15,369 nucleotides of DNA from positions 1 through 15,369 of the forward strand of contig CAZJNX010000115.1 of assembly GCA_964547415.1 (NCBI GenBank). The letters are read 5' to 3'. The notes beneath the pieces are model-generated. The model saw only the letters and a list, made by a program, of their open reading frames with translations, did not search any database and was not told the origin of the DNA. A program made the translations under genes and the position numbers. This stretch comes from CAZJNX01 sp964547415 (GTDB lineage: Bacteria > Pseudomonadota > Alphaproteobacteria > Rhizobiales > Amorphaceae). Of this stretch, positions 1 through 6,892 are shown one piece after another (the first letter of the stretch is position 1; each line of letters begins with the position of its first letter).

Positions 1-46
1 AGGGGCCGGGCGGCGGGCGGGGCAGGGGCCGGGCGGCGGGCGGGGC
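1..46. repeat. Perfect 23-bp tandem direct repeat (two copies), G-rich
   Basis: Positions 1-23 and 24-46 are identical. Each unit carries four runs of at least three G on the plus strand (unit positions 2-5, 8-10, 15-17 and 19-22) with loops of 2, 4 and 1 nt, which fits the G-quadruplex consensus. The array starts at the window edge, so the copy number is unknown. It stops one base before the stop codon of the antiporter gene, on the 3' side of that gene. Confidence 0.9.
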
Positions 47-47
47 G

Positions 48-1865
48 TCAGTCGGGACCGGCGCCGTCCGTGCGGGCGGCGCTGCGCGCCTCGCGGCGGC
101 GCGTGCGGGCGCTGCCGTCGACGGTGCCCTCGAGGGCCATCCGCTCGCTCTCCCGCCGCTCCGCCACCGCCATGCGGGCCGCGTCCGGCGGCAGGCCGAG
201 GGAGCGCAAGGTCGCCTCGGACAGCTGGAGCGAGGCCTCCAGCGTCTCCAGCACCACCTCGTCGACACCGAGGGCGTAGAGGTTCTCCGCGTGGGCGGCG
301 TCCCGGGCGCGGGCGACGACCGGGATGTGGTCGAGGCCGGCGCGGCGGATCGTCGCGATCACCGCCTCGTTGGCCGCCGGGTTGTCCATGGTGAGGATGA
401 GCGCCGAGGCGTCCTGGAGGCCTGCGTTCCTCAAGACCTCCTCGCGCCGCACGTCGCCGAAGTAGACCGGCGCGCCGTCCTTGCGGCCGGTGGCGACGTT
501 CCGGCTGTCGAGGTCGACGGCGAGATACTCGGTGCGCTGCGCCTCGAGGATCGAGCCGATCATCCGGCCGATCCGCCCGTAGCCCGCCACGATCACGTGC
601 CCCCGCCAGCCGAGCTCGGAGGTGAGCTCGGCGCCGAGCGCCTTCATGGTGCCGCGGCTCTCGAGGAGGCGGCCGAGCCGCTCGGCCGGCCCGGCGATGA
701 TGGGGGTGAGCGCCATGGTGGCCCCCACCGCCACCACGAGGAGGGACTGGAGCTCCCGGTCGATGACGCCGAGCCCGGCGGCCAGCGCGAGGCCCACGAG
801 GCTGAACTCGCCGATCTGGGACAGGAGCAGCCCCGCCTCCACCGCGATCGACAGGGGAAGGCGCATGAGGAGCGCGATGGCGATCACGATCAGCGCCTTC
901 ACCACCATGATCCCGACGACGAGGGCGAGGACCGTCAGCGGGTCCGACAGGATGATGAGCGGGTCGATGGTCATGCCCACCGACAGGAAGAAAAGGCCGA
1001 GGAAGAGGCCCTTGAAGGGCTCCACGTCGGCCTCGATCTGGTGGCGGAACTCGGTGTCGGCGAAGACGAGCCCCGCGAGGAAGGCGCCGAGGGCCATGGA
1101 AAGGCCCGCCGCGGCCGTCGCCACCGCCGTCCCCAGGATCACGAGGAGCGCGGCGGCGGTGAAGACGTCCCGGTTGCGCGAGCCGCCGATGAGGCGGAAG
1201 GCGGGCTCGATGACCACCCGCCCCGCCGCCAGGATCACCCCGATGGCGAGGGCCGCCCCCCCGAGCGAGAGGGCGAGCGACAGGACGACGTTCTCCGACC
1301 CCGTGGCGCCCAGCGTGCCGATCACGAACAGCACCGGGACCACGGCGAGGTCCTGGAACAGGAGGGTGGAGAAGGTCGCGCGACCGGGCGGGGAGGACAG
1401 CCGCCGCCGCTCCACGAGGAGCTCCACCACGATCGCGGTGGAGGACAGGGCGAGGCTCGCCCCGATGGCGATCGCCGCGTTCGTCGTGAGGCCGAGGGCG
1501 GTCGCGACGAGGCCGATCACCACGGCCGTCACCACCACCTGCGCCCCGCCGAGCCCGAACACGAGCTGGCGCAGGCTCCACAGGCGGGACAGGGACAGCT
1601 CCAGCCCCACCATGAACAGGAGGAGGACGACGCCGAGCTCGGCGAGGTGGGCGATCCCCTCCACGTCCGAGATCGTCACGTACTCCAGCACCGGCACGTC
1701 GTGGACGAGGCGGCCGAGGCCGAACGGACCGATCAGGATGCCGGCGATCAGGTAGCCGAGGATGGCGCTGAGGCCGAGCCGCTGCAGGACCGGCACCAGG
1801 ATGCCGGCCGCGCCGAGGACCAGCAGGATCTCCTTCAGAAAGCCGAGGGCCGAGCCGTGCTCCAT
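48..1865 (-). CDS. CPA2-family monovalent cation:proton antiporter with RCK/TrkA-N domain (KefB/KefC/YbaL-like)
   Basis: This is an inner-membrane antiporter that exchanges cytoplasmic K+ (or Na+) for protons. From the ATG at 1865 it has 605 residues, the usual Kef length. Residues about 5-400 form a hydrophobic Na+/H+ exchanger domain. It holds the family segment FQDLAVVP with Asp172 and the conserved stretch HQIEADVEPFKGLFLGLFF near residues 285-305. A soluble RCK (TrkA-N) Rossmann domain follows, with nucleotide-binding motif GYGRIG at 428-433 and an acidic residue in AVDLD about 20 residues later. The last 30 or so residues are Arg/Ala-rich and look disordered. An upstream in-frame start at 1922 would add 19 Arg/Ala-rich residues before the first membrane helix. 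I prefer 1865 because the hydrophobic N-terminus then starts close to the Met, with a GGGG run just upstream. The gene diverges from trkH. The exact ion and any glutathione gating cannot be read from the sequence. Confidence 0.93.
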   Translation of the reverse strand: MEHGSALGFLKEILLVLGAAGILVPVLQRLGLSAILGYLIAGILIGPFGLGRLVHDVPVLEYVTISDVEGIAHLAELGVVLLLFMVGLELSLSRLWSLRQLVFGLGGAQVVVTAVVIGLVATALGLTTNAAIAIGASLALSSTAIVVELLVERRRLSSPPGRATFSTLLFQDLAVVPVLFVIGTLGATGSENVVLSLALSLGGAALAIGVILAAGRVVIEPAFRLIGGSRNRDVFTAAALLVILGTAVATAAAGLSMALGAFLAGLVFADTEFRHQIEADVEPFKGLFLGLFFLSVGMTIDPLIILSDPLTVLALVVGIMVVKALIVIAIALLMRLPLSIAVEAGLLLSQIGEFSLVGLALAAGLGVIDRELQSLLVVAVGATMALTPIIAGPAERLGRLLESRGTMKALGAELTSELGWRGHVIVAGYGRIGRMIGSILEAQRTEYLAVDLDSRNVATGRKDGAPVYFGDVRREEVLRNAGLQDASALILTMDNPAANEAVIATIRRAGLDHIPVVARARDAAHAENLYALGVDEVVLETLEASLQLSEATLRSLGLPPDAARMAVAERRESERMALEGTVDGSARTRRREARSAARTDGAGPD

Positions 1866-2042
1866 CGTGTCCCCGTCGCTCGCCGCCCGCCCCGCGCCCG
1901 CGCGCCGGGCCCGGCATAGCACGTCTTCGCGCCGCGCGTTTGATGCCGATCATGACGCCGGGCCATCGTGGGCGTTACGGTCGGGGCCGAGGCGGCGCCT
2001 TTTCCGCGGCCGACGTTTCGCCGAACGACGCGAGGGGGCCCG
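1866..2042. promoter_or_regulatory. Divergent spacer between the antiporter and trkH
   Basis: This 177-bp spacer must hold the promoters of two divergent potassium-transport genes. I see no good sigma-70 pair on either strand. A slightly less GC-rich pocket lies around 1920-1960. The GTG at 1968 opens the trkH frame early, so the true spacer could be shorter. Confidence 0.4.
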
Positions 2043-3548
2043 TTGTCCGAAACATTCCGCAGCCCTGAGGCGCGCCGCGCCGCGGCCGCCCCGAGCGCGC
2101 TGCAGCTCATCCGGCCAGCGCTCTACATCTCCAGCTACTTCGGCCTGTGCCTCGCCGTCGCCATGACGATCCCGGCGCTGGTGGATCTCGCCGACGGCAA
2201 TCCCAACTGGGTGCCGTTCGCCCTGTCCTCCGCCTTCACCTTCGGCGCCTCCCTCCTCGGCATCATGGCGCTGCGCCAGCCGCTGCCGAAGTTCTCGCCC
2301 CGCTTCGGCTTTCTGGTGACGACCATGCTGTGGGTCGTCTCCGCGTTCGTGTCGGCCGTGCCGTTCTGGCTGTCCTCCCTGGTGATGACGCCGGCGGAGG
2401 CCTTCTTCGAGGCGATGAGCGGGCTCACCACCACCGGGGCGACGGTGCTGTCCGGGCTCGACATGATGCCGCGCTCGATCCTGCTGTGGCGGTCGATCCT
2501 GCAGTGGCTCGGCGGCATCGGGATCATCGCCATCGGGCTGTTCCTGTTCCCGTTCCTGCGGATCGGCGGCATGCAGTTCTTCCGCACGGAGAGCTCGGAC
2601 CGGTCCGACAAGGCGCTGCCGCGCATGGCCCAGGTGACGCGGGCGCTCACCGTCATCTACGTCATCATCACCTTCGTGTGCATGCTGGTCTACGCCGCGC
2701 TCGGCATGAGCTTCTTCGACGCGGTCAACCACGCCATGACGACGGTGGCGACGGGTGGCTTCTCCACCCACGACCGCTCGTTCGGCTTCTTCCAGGACCC
2801 GCGGATCCTGTGGGCGGCGGTGGTGTTCATGGTGCTCGGCTCGCTCCCGTTCGTCCTTTACGTGGACCTTGCGGTGCGCGGGCGCATCACCATCTACCGC
2901 GACCCGCAGGTGCGGGTGTTCGTGATCGGCGTCATCGTGGTCGCGCTGATGCTCGCCCTGTGGCTGGAGACGACGCGCAACATCGCCTTCCACCAGGCGC
3001 TGACCCAGTCCTTCTTCAACGTGGTGTCGGTGATCACCACCACCGGCTACGCCTCGGACGACTACGCGGTGTGGGGTCCGTTCGCCTTCGGCGTGTTCTT
3101 CATCCTGACGTTCTTCGGTGGGTGCGCCGGATCGACCACTGGCGGCATCAAGATCTATCGCTTCATCATCGTCGCGCAGGCGCTGCGGCGCGCCTTCATC
3201 CGGCTCATCTACCCGAATGCCGTGGTACCCATGCGCTTCGGCAACCGCCTGATCGAGCAGGACATCTTCGATTCGGTGATCATTTTCTTCATCGCTTTCT
3301 TCTTCATTCTGGGGATCACCACCCTGCTGCTGGCGCTGAGCGGGCAGGACTTCGTGACGGCGCTCACCGGCGCGCAGACCGCGCTCACCAACGTGGGCCC
3401 GGGCCTCGGGGAGACGATCGGCCCGTCCGGCAACTTCAAGCCGCTCGGCGAGTTCGAGACGTGGCTCCTGTCCTTCGTGATGCTGCTCGGCCGGCTCGAG
3501 ATCATGACCGTCATCATCCTGTTCGTCCCGGCCTTCTGGAAGGACTGA
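2043..3548 (+). CDS. trkH: TrkH-family potassium uptake channel subunit
   Basis: This is the K+-conducting membrane subunit of the Trk system, normally gated by a cytoplasmic TrkA ring. All four pore loops of the superfamily of K+ transporters are present, with selectivity-filter glycines in TTTGAT (Gly132), ATGGFS (Gly238), TTTGYAS (Gly335) and NVGPG (Gly452). The conserved segments LGGIGIIAIGLFLFPFLRIG and FGGCAGSTTGGIKIYR are also present. From the TTG at 2043 the protein has 501 residues, close to the 480-500 typical of TrkH. A GAGGGGG stretch at 2032-2038 is a good ribosome-binding site for that start. The frame is open to a GTG at 1968, which would add 25 Arg/Pro-rich residues with no matching ribosome site. 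No trkA lies in the window. The divergent antiporter carries its own RCK domain. Function is certain at family level; the exact start is less so. Confidence 0.95.
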   Translation: MSETFRSPEARRAAAAPSALQLIRPALYISSYFGLCLAVAMTIPALVDLADGNPNWVPFALSSAFTFGASLLGIMALRQPLPKFSPRFGFLVTTMLWVVSAFVSAVPFWLSSLVMTPAEAFFEAMSGLTTTGATVLSGLDMMPRSILLWRSILQWLGGIGIIAIGLFLFPFLRIGGMQFFRTESSDRSDKALPRMAQVTRALTVIYVIITFVCMLVYAALGMSFFDAVNHAMTTVATGGFSTHDRSFGFFQDPRILWAAVVFMVLGSLPFVLYVDLAVRGRITIYRDPQVRVFVIGVIVVALMLALWLETTRNIAFHQALTQSFFNVVSVITTTGYASDDYAVWGPFAFGVFFILTFFGGCAGSTTGGIKIYRFIIVAQALRRAFIRLIYPNAVVPMRFGNRLIEQDIFDSVIIFFIAFFFILGITTLLLALSGQDFVTALTGAQTALTNVGPGLGETIGPSGNFKPLGEFETWLLSFVMLLGRLEIMTVIILFVPAFWKD

Positions 3549-3593
3549 GGCGCAGCAAGCCGCGCCCCGTCCCCGTCACGGTCAGGTTCAGGG

Positions 3594-3914
3594 TCAGGCG
3601 AGGACCTCGATCTCGACGGCGCCGGCGACGTCCCGGAAGGAGTCGATGCCGGCCGGGTCGATGCCCGCGAAGCGGATCGACCCGTTCGGGTGGACGACGA
3701 GGAGGTCGCCGTCCGCCGCCTCGAGCCGCCAGTCGGCGCTGTCGTCGAGCGCCTGGAGGATGGTCGTCTCGGCGTCGTCCGTGCCGCGCGCGGACAGGAG
3801 GACGACCGCCGCGGCGTCCGCCGAGGGCGGAAGGTGAACGGCGTCCGGCCTCGGCTCGCGCCTCGACCCGCGGCGGACGACCGGCGCGGTCGCCCCGCGT
3901 CGCCGGGCGGCCAC
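3594..3914 (-). CDS. Small hypothetical protein, start uncertain
   Basis: I do not recognise a family. The C-terminal 75 or so residues look like a real soluble acidic protein, with segments such as ETTILQALDDSADWRLEA and FAGIDPAGIDSF, and have G or C in nearly every third codon position. The frame stays open to an ATG at 4085, and another ATG lies at 4055. Upstream of about 3914, however, the translation becomes Arg/Cys-rich and about a third of codons end in A or T, so that part is probably not coding. The GTG at 3914 lies at the change in composition and would give 106 residues, but it has no clear ribosome-binding site. The gene is convergent with trkH, 45 bp away, with no clear terminator between. 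No signal peptide or membrane helix is visible. It could be a remnant of a longer gene. Confidence 0.45.
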   Translation of the reverse strand: MAARRRGATAPVVRRGSRREPRPDAVHLPPSADAAAVVLLSARGTDDAETTILQALDDSADWRLEAADGDLLVVHPNGSIRFAGIDPAGIDSFRDVAGAVEIEVLA

Positions 3915-4338
3915 GGAGCGAATGACGGCGATGCCCCGGCAAGCCGTGCCGACAGTCCGCACAGGGACTGGCCGACGCCGACGCGCGATGCTTCGAAAAG
4001 TGACCCGGATGCCGCATCGACGGCAACTCGAGTGTCGTACAGCCTCCCCCTCCATGTCGACATGCGAGATATTACGATGACGCAACGTAACCGCTGCGAC
4101 CGCCCGTAAAGACCGGATCTATGAAAGAATACGGGCATCTTCGGACGACCGTGCCCGCTCACGTCTGCGGCACGGACCGTCGGGACATGGCGGCGGCGCG
4201 GCGACGGCGACAGAAGACTTCGGGAAGCGTGGGCGGCGGCGCCGACCCCGCGGAGGCGTCCGTCGGGCCGGAGAAGGACGAGGCGTTTGCCGGATCTCCC
4301 GACGCCTCGGGTCGCCGGACGACACCCGCCGATCGTCC

Positions 4339-4364
4339 GCGCGGACCAATGGCGCGGACCTATG
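4339..4364. repeat. 13-bp tandem repeat overlapping a 12-bp palindrome
   Basis: GCGCGGACCAATG (4339-4351) is followed at once by GCGCGGACCTATG (4352-4364), differing at one base. The first copy overlaps the perfect palindrome GTCCGCGCGGAC at 4335-4346. This could be a protein-binding site or slippage debris; no adjacent gene helps decide. Confidence 0.6.
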
Positions 4365-4443
4365 GCGAAGGGCGGCGGATCGCGCGGCCGACCCGGACCG
4401 CACCACCGCCACGGCGCCGGGCGCGCCGGCGACGGGATGCCTC

Positions 4444-4477
4444 GCGGCCGCGGCGCGGCCGCGGCGGCCGCGGCCGG
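4444..4477. repeat. Cluster of three GCGGCCGC palindromes
   Basis: The 8-bp palindrome GCGGCCGC occurs at 4444-4451, 4455-4462 and 4464-4471 inside a pure G/C stretch in the gene-poor region. Any two copies can pair as a stem. It is not next to a gene end and has no T-tract, so I do not call it a terminator. Confidence 0.7.
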
Positions 4478-4740
4478 ATTTCGCGACCGATGGACAGCGG
4501 AAGACCGCCACCCGCCCGTCCCTGCACCGCGCGAGGGTGGCGAAGACAACTCCGCCGCGCCCCCCGGTGAGGGGACGCTGGCGTCGCGGGTCGGCCGTTC
4601 TGGCGCTCGGGGCTTCTCGACGGGGACGGTGGAGGCGGCGGGTGCCGGGGCGCGGGAGGGGCTGGCCGCGGCGAGGCGTGGTGGCGGCGGACGCGGGCGT
4701 GGCTCGCCGGCAGGCCCGGAGCGGCGTCAGTGGGAAAGCG

Positions 4741-4766
4741 TCCGGCCGCCCCGGGGGGCGGCCGGA
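4741..4766 (-). terminator. Intrinsic terminator of rpmI-rplT
   Basis: A perfect inverted repeat pairs TCCGGCCGCCCC (4741-4752) with GGGGCGGCCGGA (4755-4766). In practice this is an 11-bp G/C stem with a 4-nt loop. It lies 28 bp beyond the rplT stop. Read on the minus strand it is followed by CGCTTTCCC, a short and imperfect U-tract, so the stem is strong but the tail weak. Confidence 0.75.
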
Positions 4767-4794
4767 GGGGTGGCGATGCAGGCCCCGCCGCGGG

Positions 4795-5160
4795 TCAGGC
4801 GCTGGCGGGGAGGGCCGCCTTCGCCTGGGCGACGAGGGCGCGGAAGGCGTCCGGCTCGGTGATGGCGAGGTCGGACAGGACCTTGCGGTCCACCTCGATG
4901 CCGGCCTTCTTGCAGCCGTCGATGAAGCGGCCGTAGGTGAGGCCCTCGGCGCGGACGGCGGCGTTGATCCGCTGGATCCACAGGGCGCGGAAGTTGCGCT
5001 TGCGCACGCGGCGGTCGCGGTAGGCGTACTGGCCGGCCTTCTCCACCGCCTGCTTGGCGACGCGGATCGTGTTCTTGCGGCGGCCGTAGTAGCCCTTGGC
5101 CGCTTTGAGCACCTTCTTGTGCTTTGCGTGGGCGGTAACGCCCCTTTTCACGCGGGACAT
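4795..5160 (-). CDS. rplT: 50S ribosomal protein L20
   Basis: L20 binds 23S rRNA early in assembly of the large subunit. In several bacteria it also represses its own operon by binding the leader mRNA. The 121-residue product is full length and carries the family signature throughout: MSRVKRGVTAHAKHKK at the N-terminus, then GYYGRRKNTIR, RDRRVRKRNFRALWIQRINA and GLTYGRFIDGCKKAGIEVDRK. A GGAG ribosome site lies just ahead of the ATG. It follows rpmI after a 70-bp spacer that contains a small GCCGGC/GCCGGC hairpin (5178-5194) and two direct copies of TCGAAACG (5201-5208 and 5214-5221). pheS, which often follows rplT, is absent. A terminator comes next instead. Confidence 0.99.
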   Translation of the reverse strand: MSRVKRGVTAHAKHKKVLKAAKGYYGRRKNTIRVAKQAVEKAGQYAYRDRRVRKRNFRALWIQRINAAVRAEGLTYGRFIDGCKKAGIEVDRKVLSDLAITEPDAFRALVAQAKAALPASA

Positions 5161-5230
5161 GGCGAGTCTCCGAAGATGCCGGCCTCACGCCGGCGCATGA
5201 TCGAAACGGTCGGTCGAAACGTTGGAAGCG

Positions 5231-5428
5231 TCAGCCGTAGGGCAGGAACTTCTTCACGATCCGCGTGTCGGGCTCGGACAGCACGGCCGTGCCGCGGGCC
5301 TGGCGGATGAACTTGTTCGACCGCTTGATCATGCCGTGGCGCTTGCCGGCCTGGGTGAACTTGACTTTGCCGGTCCCGGTGATCTTGAAGCGCTTCTTGG
5401 CGCCGGACTTGGTCTTCATCTTGGGCAT
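5231..5428 (-). CDS. rpmI: 50S ribosomal protein L35
   Basis: This is a small basic protein of the large ribosomal subunit. The 65-residue product is full length and typical: MPKMKTKSGAKKRFK at the N-terminus, a central GKRHGMIKRSNKF, and a C-terminal IVKKFLPYG. An excellent AAGGAG ribosome site sits six bases before the ATG. It is the first gene of the rpmI-rplT pair. infC, its common upstream partner, is not here; recF lies upstream on the same strand instead. A promoter and a long structured leader separate rpmI from recF, so the pair is probably transcribed and regulated on its own. Confidence 0.99.
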   Translation of the reverse strand: MPKMKTKSGAKKRFKITGTGKVKFTQAGKRHGMIKRSNKFIRQARGTAVLSEPDTRIVKKFLPYG

Positions 5429-5484
5429 TTTCGTCTCCTTCGACTTCGGGGCCGCCGCGGCAATGCCCTTGCCGGCGCGTCTTT

Positions 5485-5500
5485 CGGGGCGGCTGCCCCG
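5485..5500 (-). promoter_or_regulatory. Hairpin in the rpmI leader
   Basis: CGGGGC (5485-5490) pairs with GCCCCG (5495-5500) around a 4-nt loop, about 57 bp upstream of the rpmI start codon. It lies between the attenuator-like hairpin and the ribosome site. It could be part of an L20- or ribosome-responsive fold, but that role is inferred from position only. Confidence 0.4.
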
Positions 5501-5529
5501 GATGGGCCCGGCGGCGACCGGCGGACACG

Positions 5530-5573
5530 AAAAACCGGCCCCGCCCGCAGCGCGAGAGCCGCGTTCGAGGCCG
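5530..5573 (-). terminator. Attenuator-like hairpin with U5 tail in the rpmI leader
   Basis: In the minus-strand RNA, CGGCCUC (5573-5567) can pair with GGGGCCG (5542-5536) with one G-U wobble. One G and then five U (5534-5530) follow at once. The loop has internal G/C pairing potential. The site lies about 60 nt downstream of the predicted promoter and 100 nt before rpmI. It is therefore either a recF terminator or a premature terminator in the L35-L20 leader. L20-controlled attenuation is known for the infC-rpmI-rplT leader of Bacillus; its use here is inference. Confidence 0.5.
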
Positions 5574-5637
5574 AGGAAGCGTCCCGGAGGTCTTGCCGCA
5601 GACCCGCGCCCTGGCCGGGCGGCCCGTGGAAGGAGGG

Positions 5638-5666
5638 TGAATAGCGGCAGCGCGCCGTGCTTTCAA
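5638..5666 (-). promoter_or_regulatory. Predicted sigma-70-type promoter of rpmI-rplT
   Basis: On the minus strand, TTGAAA (5666-5661) and TATTCA (5643-5638) are separated by exactly 17 bp, a near-consensus -35/-10 pair in DNA that is otherwise extremely GC-rich. It begins 11 bp past the recF stop codon and points toward rpmI. Transcription would start near 5630 and give a leader of about 200 nt. Confidence 0.7.
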
Positions 5667-5676
5667 GGCCCCGCGG

Positions 5677-6846
5677 TCAGCGCGCGACCCTGCCCGCCGC
5701 CACGGGGAGGACCAGCGCCCGGTCCGCGATCGCCTCGAACAGGTGGGCGTCCGTCCCCGTCATGAAGGGCTGGGCGCCGAGGCGCTCGAGGCGCGAAAAA
5801 AGGGCCGCCCGCCGGTCCGGGTCGAGGTGGGCGGCCACCTCGTCGAGGAGGAGGACGGGCGCCTCGCCGGTCGCGGACGCCGTCAGCTCCGCATGGGCGA
5901 GGACGATCTGGATGAGGAGGGCCTTCTGTTCGCCGGTGGAGGCCTTGTCAGCCGGCATCGCCTTGTCGACGTGGGTGACGGCGAGCGCCGTCCGGTGGGG
6001 CCCGAGAAGGGTGCGGCCCGCCGCCTCGTCCCGCCGCCGCCCGTCCCGCCAGGCTTGCCGCAGCGCCTCCTCGAGGCCGTCCGTGCCCGTCCCGGCGGCG
6101 AGGGTCTCGAGGTCGCCCGACAGGGCGAGGTGCGCGCGGGGGAAGTCGGCGGTGCCCGCCCGCTCCAGCGCCCCGTCGAGGCGCTCCACCAGCGTCGCGC
6201 GGGCAGCCGCCATCGCCGCGCCGTGCCGGGCGAGCTCGGCCTCCACCGCGTCGAGCCACGCGGCGACGCCGCCCCCCTCCTCGAGGAGGCGGTTCCTCTG
6301 GCGCATCGCCTTCTCGTAGGCGCTCGCGTGGCGGCCGTGGTCCGGGAAGAGGGCGAGGGTCATCCGGTCGAGGAAGCGGCGGCGGTCGGCCTCCGCGCCG
6401 GTGAACAGGCCGTCCATGGCCGGCGTCAGCCACAACACCACGAGGACGGCGAGAAGGTCGTCCGCAGCCGCGTCCGCCCCGTCGATGCGGATGCGCCGCG
6501 CCCGCCGCGTCTCCCCCGGCGCGGCGGCGTAGCGGCTGCCGACGCGCACCGGCACCGCCTCCCCGCCGGCCTCCTCGCGCACCACGTCGGCGGCGACCGT
6601 CCAGCCCGGCGGCGCGCCCCCCGGCCCCGCCGCCGCGCCCTGGCGGACCATGTCGTCGTAGGTGGCCCGGCGCAGGCCACGGCCCGGCGAAAGCACGGAG
6701 ACCGCTTCGAGGAGGTTGGTCTTGCCCGCCCCGTTCGGCCCCACGAAGGCCACCGCCTCGCGGCCGAGGGCGAGGGAGAGTTCGGCGTAGTTGCGGAAGT
6801 CGGCGAGGGTCAGGCTCCTCAGCCAGACCCGCCTCAGGCCGGCCAT
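5677..6846 (-). CDS. recF: DNA replication/repair protein RecF
   Basis: RecF is an SMC-like ATPase that, with RecO and RecR, helps load RecA at single-strand gaps and aids recovery of stalled forks. The 389-residue product is full length. Walker A is GPNGAGKT at 36-43. The ABC-type signature region STGEQK lies near residue 303. Walker B is LLLDE, with Asp335 and Glu336. The N-terminal LTLADFRNY is typical. The ATG at 6846 has only a weak ribosome site. It lies 46 bp after dnaN on the same strand, so translation may depend on the dnaN transcript. The dnaN-recF order is widely conserved, though dnaA and gyrB are not in the window. Confidence 0.97.
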   Translation of the reverse strand: MAGLRRVWLRSLTLADFRNYAELSLALGREAVAFVGPNGAGKTNLLEAVSVLSPGRGLRRATYDDMVRQGAAAGPGGAPPGWTVAADVVREEAGGEAVPVRVGSRYAAAPGETRRARRIRIDGADAAADDLLAVLVVLWLTPAMDGLFTGAEADRRRFLDRMTLALFPDHGRHASAYEKAMRQRNRLLEEGGGVAAWLDAVEAELARHGAAMAAARATLVERLDGALERAGTADFPRAHLALSGDLETLAAGTGTDGLEEALRQAWRDGRRRDEAAGRTLLGPHRTALAVTHVDKAMPADKASTGEQKALLIQIVLAHAELTASATGEAPVLLLDEVAAHLDPDRRAALFSRLERLGAQPFMTGTDAHLFEAIADRALVLPVAAGRVAR

Positions 6847-6892
6847 GGCGCGGCCCCGGGGGCGGGCGGGCCGATCGTGCCGGGGCCGCCCC

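Larger units (their letters stand above)
3915..4740. other. Gene-poor region with short repeats and an AT-richer pocket
   Basis: Open frames exist on both strands, but their translations are Arg/Pro/Gly-rich. The best one (plus strand from 4121) has many A/T-ending codons, unlike neighbouring genes, so I call none of them. The part near 4000-4140 is clearly less GC-rich than the rest and includes a TAATAT hexamer on the minus strand at 4069-4074, but I find no good -35 box at the right distance. Two local repeats inside the region are listed separately. Confidence 0.6.

Noticed and set aside
291..1919. Long plus-strand open frame opposite the antiporter gene
   Set aside because: Its translation is rich in Asp, His, Arg and Glu with no hydrophobic core, typical of an antisense frame in GC-rich DNA. 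The minus strand encodes a clear antiporter.
4121..4570. Plus-strand frame of 149 codons starting MKEYGHLR after an AT-richer pocket
   Set aside because: The ATG has no clear ribosome site, the product is mostly Arg/Pro/Gly, and many codons end in A or T, unlike every confident gene in the window.
4287..4862. Plus-strand frame of 191 codons running into rplT
   Set aside because: Low-complexity Gly/Arg/Ala translation that ends antisense to rplT.
5178..5194. Terminator between rpmI and rplT
   Set aside because: The stem is only 6 bp with no U-tract, and the two ribosomal genes are expected to be co-transcribed.
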